DNA from: Diaporthe sp. PMI_573
Lineage: Eukaryota > Ascomycota > Sordariomycetes > Diaporthales > Diaporthaceae
Reading direction: 5' to 3'
Assembly (NCBI GenBank): GCA_021399435.1
Contig: JAJTUP010000002.1
Location: forward strand, 62,001 to 126,000
Length of the DNA: 64,000 nt
The position numbers were made by a program, and so were the translations under genes. How positions within the stretch are numbered: position 1 is the stretch's first letter; the number at the start of each line of letters is the position of its first letter. The notes below the pieces were generated by a model. The model was not told the DNA's origin. It saw only the letters and a program-made list of their open reading frames with translations, and searched no databases. Shown here piece by piece: positions 44,970-56,617 of this stretch.

Positions 44970-47900
44970 CTAAGCCGCCGGCTCCTCCCGCGTGCCCTGC
45001 TCCTCGGGCCCAGACTCCGCAGCATGATCCCACAACAGGTCGTCCCAGGCACCCAGATCTGGCTTCGTCGGGGCGGGTGCCTTGGCAACAGGCTTCTGGG
45101 GTTCCTCGTGCTGCGGCTCTCCTGCCACCCTGCCAGAATCCTGGACCGCTGGTTGTGTCTCCTTGCCCGTTGAGGGCGATTTCTCACGGGGCAGCCACTG
45201 GTCGTCTTCCGGAGCTATTCCCATCGCCTGTTCGTAATAAGGGGACAGGCCGTCTTCTTCCACTTCGGTTTCGTGCCCTATTATCTTATCGAATGGATCC
45301 TCGTCTCCCTGCGGCTGACCCGATCCCTCAACCGCCGCCTTTGTCAACTTGTTTTCTTCCACCTTCTCCTCCATCAGCCTGATCGCCTGGGCCTTGTCTC
45401 TGATGTACGAGAATGCGCGCATGGTCCAGTCATCGCTCGTGAAGCCCGCGGCTTCCAGGCGGCGCATGGCCTCCACGGCCTGCTTGGTGTCCCCCTGCTT
45501 GGCATACCCTGCAGCGAGGGTATTCCACGTGACAATGTTGGGGTTGACACCGTGGACCTGCATGAGCTTCAGGATGTGTTCGGCCTCTTGTGGCAGGCGA
45601 TTCGACATGAAAGCCTTGAGGAGGATGCTCCAAGTATGGACGCTAGGGCGAGGGTGCCGGATTGGAGGTCTTGCTTCTCCATGATGCTCGCCCGCGTTTG
45701 ACAGAGCCGTGGCAGGTATAGATTCTTCTGTGCCCGCTGCTTCCCCTTCTGCTTCCGTTACATGATCAGCAGCGGTGGTGGTATCTGCTTCAGGTCTTGA
45801 GGTGTTGGAGTCGACAGCGGGATCTTCAATGTTTGCAGCCGAGTCTGGTTCATAGTCGCTGATCTGCGGCCCAGACGACTGCAGCGACAAGGGCCGTGTG
45901 GCAGCCGCGGATGGCTGAATATCAGTCATCATGTCTCTGATGATGCTTAGCATGATTCGCAGCGTGCCTTTCCATTTGAGCATGGACCTTAGGACGATGT
46001 CGTGGACGATTGAGCCTTGTTCCTGGACGATACTTTGCGCCACCGGATTACCCTCCCTGAGCAACTTCTTGAAGTGATCATAGAAATGAACCACGTCGTT
46101 CGGCCGTGGGAGATGCCGAACGAAACCCAAGATCATGAGACTCAATGTCGAAGAGGTAGGTTGAATAAGCTCCTGGGGGTGCAGCTGTTGAATCTCATGG
46201 AAAGCACCTCGCATCCTACTTGGAATGAACCCCTGCTTTTTCATAAAATCGCGGACATCAATGAACTGTTCTGTTATGAGTGTTCTCATGGGCACAGGGT
46301 TGAAGAAGCGAGTGAAGATCGCGTTCATCGGGCCCCAGACGACACATCGGGCCCTCCGCACTCCTCCTGGGACGCGAGGTTCCTTCAGGCAGGCGAGGAA
46401 AGTGGCGTGTATCATGTCATTCCATACCACTGCATCTTGAATGCCTGCAGCACGAGCGGTGGATGCGATGCGCAGCATTGTCGCAAAGTCCCCACATGAC
46501 TTGAAGCCGTTTATCATGACTGAGTAAGTGAATTTGTCTGGCTGGACACCGTGTTGCGTCATGACTTCGAAGACCTTCATGGCCGTCTGTAAATCCTTCT
46601 TCACGCAGAGGCTGTGGATGATGGTAGTGTAAGTGATGACGTTTGGTATCAAGCCCAGGTCAAGGAGGGATTGAAAGAGTTCAGCAGGTGTCGCTAGGTT
46701 CTCGTCAAGTGCGTGCAGATCATCATCCTTGAAGGCCAGTAATGACGTGCAGAAACTGGCGCCAAGTGGCGTGTTGATATCTAGGGAGCCGGTCTCGCAC
46801 AGATCTCGCCAGATATCAAGTGACAGGTCCTTCGTCCCAGGCATCTTTGCGAGGCGACTCGCGAACTGAAGCAAGGTGTACTTGTGCAACGGAACTTCAT
46901 GGGCCATGAGTTGATGAAACCAATCCTCAAGCCGAGTCGGTGGAAGAGCGGCTAGGATAGAGTAGATGGTATTCTGCGTCGGGCGGATGTACCCTTCCCC
47001 CCTGAGTTGTGCCGTTTCAGCGATCAAATCAGCCAACATCTGGGCAGAGTGCTGCTTCATGGCCGGTTCCATCTGGCGAAGGTGATAGGCCAGAAAACCA
47101 AGGCTATCTTCAATCATGTAGAACGGCAGGCGAGAGACAGATGACAATGCCTTTAGCACCATGGCACCCTTTTCAGGAGCATGTCGAAGTGTAGTGTAGA
47201 GGAGAATCCTGTTCCTGGCCTTCTGTTTGTGATCCGGAGACGAGTAACTCAAGAAAGTCGCCATGGAATTGACGCTGTCGAGTGCGAGGACGCCATGGTG
47301 CATCCGGAGTTCGATAGATGAAGGACTTTTGCTTTCAGGGTTTGATACTTCTTTCAACAGTCTTTTCCAGGAGATGAAATCAGCGGACGCTTTAGCGAAG
47401 TTTGTCCTTCCCCTCTGGCTTATAGATCGCACGATTTCGAGTTGAGCTTTGTCCCTTGGGCTCAGAAGCAGGGGAGACACCCGTTGTTTTGCATTGACGT
47501 CAACTTGCTGCGTCTGGGGTGGCTCGTCCGGTTCGCCAGGCTCGTGGTGCTCGACTTGTTGGGCGCTATCCAGTGCTTCATCAAAAGCAACGGCCTCCGA
47601 GTCTTCTTCCATTGACTGCGACGTTCTGTGCGAGGGTAACGTTTCTGACGCAGGCCTGGACTTCGACGGGCGGGAGTTCGGAGGGCGCGTTTGGACTTTT
47701 CTGAATTCGAGCGGAGGTGGGACGGCAAGTGCAAGAATTTGATCGATGTCTTGGGTATCCGTGAGCTCGTGGAGGCTGGCGGCGGACCAGTCACTGTCCG
47801 TGGTCCAAAATCGCTCGGTCTCGTGGCAGTCTCGACCCAGGCTGTCCTCGTGCTTGGCGCGATTCGACTCATCCTTGCTGAGGCTGGCTCTGTCACCTGG

Positions 47901-48026
47901 AACGGTCGAAGTGTGGTTCATTCGCCAGGGTAGACGGGCCCATGGCTGGGGCCATCGTCGTGGTTGTGCACGAGTTCGCCATGGTTGCCCGAGACGCAGT
48001 ATGCAGGAGCGGCAGACGTACTGCAT
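44970..48026 (-). CDS. Mitochondrial PPR protein
   Basis: Single exon, 1018 residues from ATG 48026. The N-terminus (MQYVCRSCILRLGQPWRTRA) is rich in Arg and hydroxylated residues, as in a mitochondrial presequence. Pentatricopeptide repeats are clear at about 461-545 (VITYTTIIHSLCVKKDLQTA, then PDKFTYSVMINGFKSCGDF) and at about 797-865 (HTWSILLKAF, PNIVTWNTLAAGYAKQGD). PPR proteins bind organellar RNA and aid its maturation or translation; fungal examples include CYA-5-like factors. The target RNA is unknown. The C-terminal tail is acidic, Pro/Glu-rich and probably disordered. The frame extends upstream to 48329 but that part lacks presequence character. Confidence 0.85.
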   Translation of the reverse strand: MQYVCRSCILRLGQPWRTRAQPRRWPQPWARLPWRMNHTSTVPGDRASLSKDESNRAKHEDSLGRDCHETERFWTTDSDWSAASLHELTDTQDIDQILALAVPPPLEFRKVQTRPPNSRPSKSRPASETLPSHRTSQSMEEDSEAVAFDEALDSAQQVEHHEPGEPDEPPQTQQVDVNAKQRVSPLLLSPRDKAQLEIVRSISQRGRTNFAKASADFISWKRLLKEVSNPESKSPSSIELRMHHGVLALDSVNSMATFLSYSSPDHKQKARNRILLYTTLRHAPEKGAMVLKALSSVSRLPFYMIEDSLGFLAYHLRQMEPAMKQHSAQMLADLIAETAQLRGEGYIRPTQNTIYSILAALPPTRLEDWFHQLMAHEVPLHKYTLLQFASRLAKMPGTKDLSLDIWRDLCETGSLDINTPLGASFCTSLLAFKDDDLHALDENLATPAELFQSLLDLGLIPNVITYTTIIHSLCVKKDLQTAMKVFEVMTQHGVQPDKFTYSVMINGFKSCGDFATMLRIASTARAAGIQDAVVWNDMIHATFLACLKEPRVPGGVRRARCVVWGPMNAIFTRFFNPVPMRTLITEQFIDVRDFMKKQGFIPSRMRGAFHEIQQLHPQELIQPTSSTLSLMILGFVRHLPRPNDVVHFYDHFKKLLREGNPVAQSIVQEQGSIVHDIVLRSMLKWKGTLRIMLSIIRDMMTDIQPSAAATRPLSLQSSGPQISDYEPDSAANIEDPAVDSNTSRPEADTTTAADHVTEAEGEAAGTEESIPATALSNAGEHHGEARPPIRHPRPSVHTWSILLKAFMSNRLPQEAEHILKLMQVHGVNPNIVTWNTLAAGYAKQGDTKQAVEAMRRLEAAGFTSDDWTMRAFSYIRDKAQAIRLMEEKVEENKLTKAAVEGSGQPQGDEDPFDKIIGHETEVEEDGLSPYYEQAMGIAPEDDQWLPREKSPSTGKETQPAVQDSGRVAGEPQHEEPQKPVAKAPAPTKPDLGAWDDLLWDHAAESGPEEQGTREEPAA

Positions 48027-50548
48027 ACTCCTCGGCTCGTCTCTGTCGTTGAACGCCGTCTCCTCAACGGCAGTATCCCTTTCATATCGTTGCCCTTGTT
48101 CGCAGCATGATTTTGACGCAGGCACCGGAGCTCCGTACTTGGTGTAGCGCTCGTGGAGGGGCTGACGGCAGTGAAGGATGGGAGAAGTCGGACTCGAAAA
48201 TGAATGCGATGTCGCAACGCTCCAAACTTTTTCCCTCGGTGTCGTCGTCCTTGGCGCTAGCTTGGGCGCTTGGACCATCTTCCTACCACCGTTAGTGAGC
48301 GACAGGGTTCTGAGCCCATTTCTGGGCAAATTTCCCCAAGCCCGACACTTTCATTGCAAATCCCATCGAGTTTTGAGACTGACTGGAAGACTCATGCAAT
48401 CAAATGGCGCGATTTTTTCGATACTCGTAAGAAATCCCCTGTCACAATATACACACTATGTGCCTATGGCAAATAGTGGCGTCACTTTTGCACGAATAGA
48501 GCAGTGGTGCAATGCGTGACATCCCCTCTCAATAAGTACGGGCCCCTGTCATGGATTGTTGGCTGTCAGTATTTCATCCCAAGGCTCAACGTTGTGCACT
48601 GGGGCTTGATGTGAGAAGCAGTTAGCCAAAGCCCACCACCTATGGGGCCTTTTATCTTTTGGTTTCAAACATTTCGATTCGGTAGATAGACTTCAACACG
48701 CAATTGTTGGCCGTCGACGATTTCAAAAGTTTGGGCTAAGCGAAGGTTCAAGCTGCTTTGAAGCCATGGTGTCAATGTCAAAGTGCGAGCGAAAGCTCAG
48801 GGAGGACAGGGTTCTACTGAACTTGATATTGAGAGAATACAAGGGCAGGGCACAACCATCAAGTGCCTATGATTCTCTTGTTTCCCCGGGACTAGGTTCT
48901 TGGAAGTCAGGCAGAGCAGTAACCCTGGAAAGCTGCCCCGGTGTATTCGGAGCGTACATCATAAGTACGATGAATCTCGAAACTTGACTTTCGAGATCGA
49001 ACTGCTGACTTTTGGTCAGTAAGGCAGTCTAAATCCGTATTCAGATATTTGAAAACCGCACAAGGACACTGCATTTATCACCACAGACGCCCAATCGACC
49101 GAAGTCCGCAACTTGGGACCAACATCTATCATAACTTCAGTGCTAATAGGCGCCGATAAATATAAGCCATGGAACGAATTATATCCTCTTGACCTTGAAG
49201 TCTCAGCGCGTCCTTTGCAACCCAGAAGGCTATATTCGGCCCCATGTCCAACTCGTTGCTCCAATCGCTGGTGGGGGGGGGGTGGACTCCAAGGAGACCA
49301 TGCATTCGCGTGGTAGTCCAAGCATAATGCATGCTGACATATGATTGTACTCATTCTCACATGGAAGGTCTCGTATTCAATTCTATTTACCAAAGGAATC
49401 GTTCGTCCAGGCTCTGTCACATGCCATGAGGCCAGTGTGGAAACTGGTGACTAATGCTACCTAGGTACTGAGCGACTGTCACACGATAGGTGGTGCTGTC
49501 GATATTAGGCTTGAAAGACCACTTGTGCTTTTTTTTTCTGGGATACTGTCGGCAAGGGATCGTAATAGAGTGCACGAAAGACGGTGATGGTTTTTGGGGG
49601 CGCAGCAACATGACATTGGCAACACCAGAATACCAGGTCGTCCTGGACGGTATCCTGAGCTATGCAAAAAGGCAGAACTACTAGTTTAAGTGCTTGGGAT
49701 CTGCACACAAGTCTTCCACCTCCATGCAGCATTAATTGAGTGGTACAATCTTGCGATTTTCCAACGGCCAAATTGGTGACACCACGTCCAAAGAAGATCC
49801 CCGTTTGTGCGCTGCCAATACCCTCGTGACCGTGTGACTGCTGCGGAAATCCTTTCTCGGAAAAGTGACCTGAGGCAGCACTTGAGTGATAAAAGACGAA
49901 GGTGAATGGAAGTAGTTCGCTCCAGTTTGTGGAAGTAATTTACATTGCTCCAGAGACAGGACGCTGAAGCAGAAACCCTTCGTGATGCACACTTGCGTGC
50001 AATTTGCACGATAACTACTGTGCATGTCTGCAACCATCTGCGGTCTAGAAACCCTGCCATGGTACGTTATTTGCTTTGTTTTCTCACTAGATGCCAACAG
50101 TAAGTCGACATCTGTCAACTAAAAGGGGGTCCCCACAGTGGTCTGATACTGTGCACATGTGTCGAACGACCAGTAAAAACTTTGATAGGTCAGCAGCGAA
50201 TAAGCTACCTGGTCTCGCCGCAAGCCCCCCCGCTATGGATCAAATGAAGCGACTCGGCAGTAATGATGGACGCAGGATATCATCTGACTTGCCTTTTCTG
50301 GTGCATCCTTCGACACCAACATGTGCAAGACACTGACGAACAGGTATGCATCTGGTTTAGCGTGGTCAGAATCCGAATACTGGGGACCCGAACACGAATA
50401 CGACCCACTATTGCCCGGCCAGTATTGACATCAGTCCGTCCTTTCTATAACTCCCTTCACTTGCCTGCGTATTGGTCCCTTGGTTTTCTGTTCTCTTCGG
50501 AGGTCAGTCAATGCGGTCGAATCAGCTGAGATCGATTGGTCATCCGAG
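48027..50548. other. 2.5-kb intergenic region, no gene recognised
   Basis: Long stretch between the PPR start and CYP51A. It contains homopolymer runs (G9 near 49268-49279, T9 near 49530) and short frames in all phases, none with a recognisable domain. It should hold both promoters. Confidence 0.55.
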
Positions 50549-52164
50549 ATGGGCTCCAAAATTCTCGCCCTCGAGTCGCCGGGATCAATATCTCTGAGCA
50601 CCGTCCCGTGGCTTGCTCTGTATGGCCTGCTGTTAGCCATTGCGATCAATGTTCTGCGCCAACAACTCCATCGAAACAAATCTGAACCTCCAGTTGTTTT
50701 TCATTGGATTCCATTTGTTGGAAGTGCAGTTTCTTATGGAACGGATCCCTGCAAATTCTACAAGGAGTGCAGGAAACAGGTTCGTGTTCTCTGATTTTCG
50801 TGTGGACCGTTTGACGCTGACTTGTGCATAACAACCTGCAGCATGGCGATATCTTCACGTACATCCTATTCGGGAGGAAGATGACAGTCTACCTCGGTCT
50901 CGAAGGCAACGAGTTCATCCTCAACGGCAAGCTCGAGAATCTCAACGCTGAAGAGGTCTACTCCCCGCTCACCACCCCTGTTTTCGGTCGGGACATCATC
51001 TACGACTGCCCAAACGCGAAACTTATGGAGCAGAAGAAATTCGTCAAATTCGGACTCACACAACATGCCTTGGAAACCTACTGTCCGCTGATTGAGAAGG
51101 AGGTCCTGGATTATATCAAAGGCACCTCTTCTTTCAAAGGGCGATCAGGAACTGTTGATGTCCCATCCGTCATGGCCGAAATCACTATATTCACCGCGAG
51201 CCGAACCCTCCAAGGAGCGGATGTACGGAAGATGTTGACAGGAGAGTTTGCAGAGCTCTACAATGAGCTTGACCTTGGTTTCAGACCCATCAACTTCATC
51301 TTGCCATGGGCCCCCCTACCAAACAACAAACGACGAGACGCCGCACGTATCAAGATGGAGTCTGTCTATATGGATATTATCAAAGAGCGCAGAAGGTCCG
51401 GCCAGAAGGCCGAGGACAAGGAGCCCGACATGATCTGGCACTTGATGAGCTGCGCCTACAAGAACGGCCAACCAATTCCCGACGAGGAGCTTGCCGGCAT
51501 GATGATCACACTTTTGATGGCGGGCCAGCACTCGTCTTCGTCCAGCAGCTCGTGGGTCATGCTCCGCCTGGCCTCGCGGCCCGACATCGTGGAAGAGCTC
51601 TACCAGGAGCAGGTGCGGAACCTCGGCTACGACGGGACCCAGCCATTCCAGTATTCCGATATCGACAAGCTTCCGCTGCTGCAGAACGTCATCAAGGAGA
51701 CGTTGCGAGTTCACAGTTCCATCCACTCGATCATGCGAAAGGTTATGAAGCCCTTGCCGATCCCCAAAACTGACTACATTATCACGCCGGACCACAACAT
51801 GGTCGCTTCGCCCATCGTGGCGCATCTGAGTGAGGAATTCTTTCCCCGAGCCGATGTCTGGGACCCTCACCGTTGGGAGACTCGGGTTGAGGTTGAGGCA
51901 GACGAGGGCACGGTAGACTACGGGTACGGAGAGGTCAGCAAGGGAGTCAAGAGCCCGTACTTGCCCTTTGGTGTCGGTCGTCACCGATGCATAGGCGAGA
52001 AGTTCGCCTACGTCAACCTCTGCACCATCATTGGCACCTTGGTCCGGAACTTCAAGTTCAATACTCTTGACGGGAAATCGCATGTGCCAAAAACGGACTA
52101 TGCGTCCCTTTTCTCCAGGCCGGAGGCTCCTGCGTTGATTCGATGGGAGCGACGGTTCCCCTAA
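50549..52164 (+). CDS. cyp51A: Sterol 14-alpha-demethylase, CYP51A type
   Basis: Two exons (50549-50779, 50842-52164; 62-nt intron at the conserved position after YKECRKQ) encode 517 residues. The N-terminal anchor (VPWLALYGLLLAIAINVL) places it in the ER. Visible features are SRS1 (YSPLTTPVFGRDIIYDCPN, Tyr131), GLTQHALE, the I-helix AGQHSSSSSSSW, ETLRVHSSIHSIMRKV, VDYGYGEVSKG and the heme loop FGVGRHRCIGEKFAYVNL (Cys460). The HSSSS and GEKFAYVNL patterns fit the CYP51A paralogue, as I recall it from Aspergillus, rather than CYP51B. The enzyme removes the 14-alpha-methyl group of eburicol/lanosterol in ergosterol synthesis and is the target of azoles. A second paralogue is expected elsewhere in the genome. 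Confidence 0.93.
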
Positions 52165-53013
52165 GTTCCCATGACACTTCATTGCTAGATGTACATCGCA
52201 ATGCATCATTGGCGCGGTTTAATACAGTGCAAGATTCGGCGATCCAATATTGATCATAATTCTGATAGATAGACTTTAGCATTAGACCGATCGCTGCTGA
52301 GTGATACTCATATAACGTGTCCAGACCATGATTCAATGAGAATATTGAAGAAAGATATAATCTTATTAATACACATAACGCTCTTCTCTTGAAGTCCTTG
52401 CTGTCTCTTTCATGGCCGTGAGCACCTCTGCCTCAATCTGCTCTACATTACGCCCTTTTGTTTAAGAGCCTCCGCCACCTTGTACGTCTTCCTCTTTTTC
52501 TGTCTTTGATAGAAATACAATGCCTTAATCGGGCAAGCCGTCAAATGCATCACTACGACCCAATAGATCCAGAATCTCGGCGACACAGCTACGTCAGCCA
52601 GACTGGCGGCTTCCCTTGTGATAAATCAACGACGGTTCTTCATGACCAATGGGGATATTTCCTTTGCACCCACGTTGGGACTTTGATGTCAACATTTTAC
52701 CAATAGAGATGCTGTGCCTTCTTTTCTTCTGTAACACTTTTCGCTCCTGCAAGGCAACGTGTACATGCTTCCAAGGTTGCGAGATACAGGACAAGGACAA
52801 TGATATGAAGGCATCGATTGATATGATGGATATGGAACATTGCCCTTCTTCGAAAGAAAACACAAGACGCTGTGTCGCAATTACACAAGATCGATGACTA
52901 GCGTTCGGATTATGGTGTAGCTAATTAAGGCTGTATGGAAGTTCGTCGACATGGAGATGGACTTGAGAATCATATCCTGAGTAGAAGAGGATTGCGGAAT
53001 ACCATTGCCAGTC
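52165..53013. other. Convergent intergenic region
   Basis: About 850 bp between the 3' ends of CYP51A and the secreted-protein gene. AT-rich, no recognisable gene. Confidence 0.6.
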
Positions 53014-54337
53014 TCAATCATCATCTTCTCTTGCATTTCCCAAGCCGTCGCCCATAATGAGCAGGATATAATGCCCATCTAGCTGGCGGACATCCTGAGC
53101 ACTAATAGTATTTGTAGACAGGCTCAGTGTCTGCTTTTCTAGCGCAGAGAACTTCTCTGTTGAGCTAGTATTAAGTCCACGCCTAGCAACGACCAGCTGC
53201 TCTGGGTTTCGATTCGGTGCCTTATTAGCAAGCATGTCTGGGTTGACTAGAAGAAAGCTTTGCGTCAGTCGAGTGTCTCGATTGAGAGTCTTCCAAATGA
53301 TAAGGAATCTTCTAGCTTACATGGGAAGGATACATCGGCTGACGCGGCACTGGACAACGCCTGTGTTGTGTTGATGGTCCATGAAAAGGAATCTGTTGCC
53401 CAGGTGTTATTCCAAGTATTCATTTGGCGATGTAGCAGCATGGTGGACTACTCACTAAGAGGTATCGTATTCTCTGGTATGGCAGCCGGTTCAACTCCGT
53501 TGGGGATGTCGACGTTCATAGCAAACGACGTTGTCGCAGCGACGCTGAACCGCAGACCATCCACAAATTCTGCCTCCTGGATGCCAGCACCACCAGTGAT
53601 GTTGACCGTTCGTGTAGCACCTTGCCCGTATTGAACAAATATGTTGGAGTTGTCGACGGACTTGCGCCCCAGTAACATGAATTCGCCGTCTAGAGACGTC
53701 ATTTTGATGATGCGGGTCTTGTTCTCCGATCTTTTGTTTTTTCATTAGCGTCGGGGAACCTTCTTCTTGCGACTGAGCAAAACGTACACATGAACATTCC
53801 TTTGGCCCTCCGATATGACCCATGCTTTGCCGTCGGCTGCTAATTGACCGACATATGTGTTGGCAACGTCGAAGCCTTGCTGTTGTAGGGCAAGAGGGTC
53901 GTAGGGTAATTCGATCTTGGCAATGAGATCCTGAGCTGTCTCGTTCATCTTGATGATCCAACTATACTTCGAAAGACTGACGAATCCTTCTCCCGAAGAT
54001 CCTTTGACGAAGTTTCCCGGAAGAGGCGAAGTGTTATTGGTCACAATAAGGGTCCGATTGGTGGGGGAGAACAAGTCAAGGGCGAGACCGTCCGTGAAGT
54101 CCTGGTCAGTTCGAGCCATCTGGGTTCCAACGGGTCAGCATGACTAGCACTCACGTAACGTTCTTCTTTCCAAGCGACATATAGATCGGCATTACTGCAG
54201 AGACTGACCTGGCCGAGGACCTGGATAGTGTCACCGAAATTTGCTAGGGGGTCATCTTGACTGCGGGCAGAACGGGTATAGATACCTATAACAAGGCAGA
54301 ATACGAGGCACACACGATGCAGTGTCAAGTGATCCAT
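53014..54337 (-). CDS. Secreted protein of unknown function, five exons
   Basis: Exons 54155-54337, 53788-54119, 53456-53730, 53321-53392 and 53014-53246 join in phase to give 364 residues. The signal peptide is VCLVFCLVIGIYTRSARSQ. The mature protein shows LYVAWKEERY, TDQDFTDGLALDLFSP, GFVSLSKYSWI, NTYVGQLAADGKAWVIS, VQYGQGATRTVNITGGAG and VNVDI-like AMNVDIPNG. These belong to a widespread fungal secreted family without assigned function, as I recall. Several N-x-T/S glycosylation sites are present. The intron between exons 1 and 2 is only 35 nt (54120-54154), with GTGAGT donor, CTGAC branch-like site and CCCAG acceptor; others are 57-74 nt. Removing the 35 nt is required for frame. Confidence 0.75.
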
Positions 54338-55212
54338 CGAATATACTGGAGGGAGAAACTCGGTCCGAAATGTTCAAGCTTTTGACTTTGTGCTCTTCCC
54401 ATATTGACCACATTTCTTAAACCGGGCCGGGCCCCGTATTTAATGACCTCTTCAGCAAACAAGTGCCACTTCTTTACGGCCTAGTCGAGCGTTACAAGAC
54501 AGACGATGGCTTCATCTTGCGGCAGCCAGAGCATGCAGACTTTGAAGTGTGCCTGACTGAGTGTGCCAGGGAGACAGACTAACAGCAAGAACTGTTTGAC
54601 ATTTGTGGTTTCACCGACCAGGATCACGTTGTGCACGGACTGGCTGGCATTTGACAGGCCCTTCAAGCTGGTGAACATTAGTCCGGTCTGATGATTTGGG
54701 GTCTGGGGAAGTGGTGGTCCCCATGACAATCCCAGTGAATTGAATCGCGGCTGGTGCTTAGCCGCCTGAGCTCTCTAAATATAGGTTCTGATGTAGCGTC
54801 TAGGTGCAGCCGGATCACGGAAGACTGATTCGTGGCGGCCAGAAATGGGCCGTGCAGATCCCGAGCAGCTTGGAAACAACCTTGGAAAAGCTTAGGTCAA
54901 CTTGACACATCTGGGTTCCCGGGAACTTGGCCACCCCGGGCTGTTAGCAACAAGGGACCCTGGTTTCAGCATGTCATGTAAGTTGTAGGACAATTGCACC
55001 GCCCTGACCACGCGGCAGAAGGGGGGAGAACAAGAAAACAAAACCACTTGATGGATGATATCCTTGACTTTGATTGTTTCCGAAATCCTTAGGTCGAAAG
55101 TTGGAGTTCCTTCGGTGATTACTGGCACACTCACCAAACTCTGTCAACTTTCTGTCCTTGGACACTATCCAGGCAGGCCACCTCCATTTAATCCCGTGGT
55201 TACTCGTACACG
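54338..55212. other. Divergent intergenic region
   Basis: About 875 bp between divergent genes. The frames at 54481-55222 (minus) are not supported. An upstream exon of the next gene could hide here, since its N-terminus lacks a signal peptide. Confidence 0.5.
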
Positions 55213-55832
55213 ATGAAGGCAATTACTCGAAGAAAGGGCCCGCCTCCTCCACTTGACCTCACAATTTCTAAGAGGGAAAATGTCGAGCAATTCGATCGGC
55301 TGACTCCAACCTTACGGACACCTACTCCGGTCCGGGCAAGTGCAACACCCGTACAGATAATACCAACAAGAACACCAACCTTTACGACCTCCACGACTTC
55401 AAAGGCCCCAACAACATCCCAAAGGCCCACGCTTGCGACTACAGTCACTATAAATCGGTACGTGGTTCTCGAAACCGTGCATAGTGTATATTTTGCTGAT
55501 TTGGACGTGAACATTCCAGTTCACTCACGGGATCAACCAGCCCAACTGTGACGGCAACAGCTTTCATCAGTGCCCTACCTCCGACACAAACAGTGACCGT
55601 CACGGCAGAGCTGGAGTCGGTGACTCTGTCTAGAAGCAGTTCAACATCAACTAGTACAGCAGCAGGTACAGCCGCCGCCACCAGAGCAGCACAAAGTGGT
55701 CTCGTGCTCTCATCTGCGGCGGTCGGAGTCCTTGCTGGATTCGGGGCCCTGGCAGCGGTCTCCGTCGCCGTGACGCTCGGGATTGTCCTTTTGAAGCGAC
55801 GGAGGAGATTGCACACAAAAGAGGAAATATAG
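55213..55832 (+). CDS. Ser/Thr-rich single-pass membrane protein
   Basis: Two exons (55213-55457, 55520-55832; 62-nt intron with GTACGT donor and CCAG acceptor) encode 185 residues. The N-terminal half is rich in Pro, Thr and Ser (about residues 30-130), as in O-mannosylated cell-surface stalks. A transmembrane helix follows (GVLAGFGALAAVSVAVTLGIVLL), then a short basic cytoplasmic tail (KRRRRLHTKEEI). This plan resembles wall-sensor or mucin-like proteins. No signal peptide is visible after the chosen ATG, so an upstream exon may be missing. No domain of known function was recognised. Confidence 0.55.
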
Positions 55833-56617
55833 ACCTCGATACGAGGGGTACATGAGTATTGGACTTAGACCTTAGATTTTAGATAATTGTGCTCATCAGA
55901 GCAATCATCACACCCATCTTTTCTCATGAGCCTGTCATTGATCGACTCCTATGGTGCTTCAAGACAAGGCCTGATTCCCCGGAAGTCAAAGTGCGCGCAC
56001 TAGCCTCATGCTGCGAGCGGGCCGTTGGCCCCATTGATCAAACATAATTCGTCTGTGCCCAATTTAGAATGAAACAACTAGATGATTTTCGGGTTCTTGT
56101 TCTTAGCTCTATTCTTTCGGAACTTTAAAATTTAGCTTCTACCATTCAACGCGCTCAGGCAAAGTGTTCATTCTCAAACAAGGAGCCTGATCAGCATCTC
56201 GGCGGAAGCGGCGACATCTCGTATTTACGAACACCCGAGGGCTACGATGAGATTCCCAGTTTAGTGACTTCAGCTGGACAGGCATTCCCACCTTCATGTA
56301 CAAGAACATTGCTAGGATATGGAACGAGTCGCATCTGGTTTCATAGGTCCATTCACGTTGCCTTGATGAAACAGCAAGGAAACGGCGGCAAAGATACGAG
56401 GGCCTAAGCAGAGGAGATGAAGGCGTCTCTTGTTCGAAGTTCTAATTATATCGTACCCACTACACGTGGCTGCTTCGTTGCTGGTGATAGGGTGTAGATT
56501 CTATCACCCACGGCGTTGACCATGGCCTTAAGCCAGTGAAGGTCAGCGGGTGTCTCCCAACGGGCAAGCTACCCCCAATAGCCTGCTGCCACCGAATCAC
56601 CCTATCTAACGTCAGTT
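55833..56617. other. Intergenic region
   Basis: About 785 bp between two plus-strand genes, no gene recognised; likely the MFS transporter promoter. Confidence 0.6.

Noticed and set aside
48766..49771. Short frames upstream of CYP51A
   Set aside because: Low-confidence, mutually overlapping frames without recognisable motifs.
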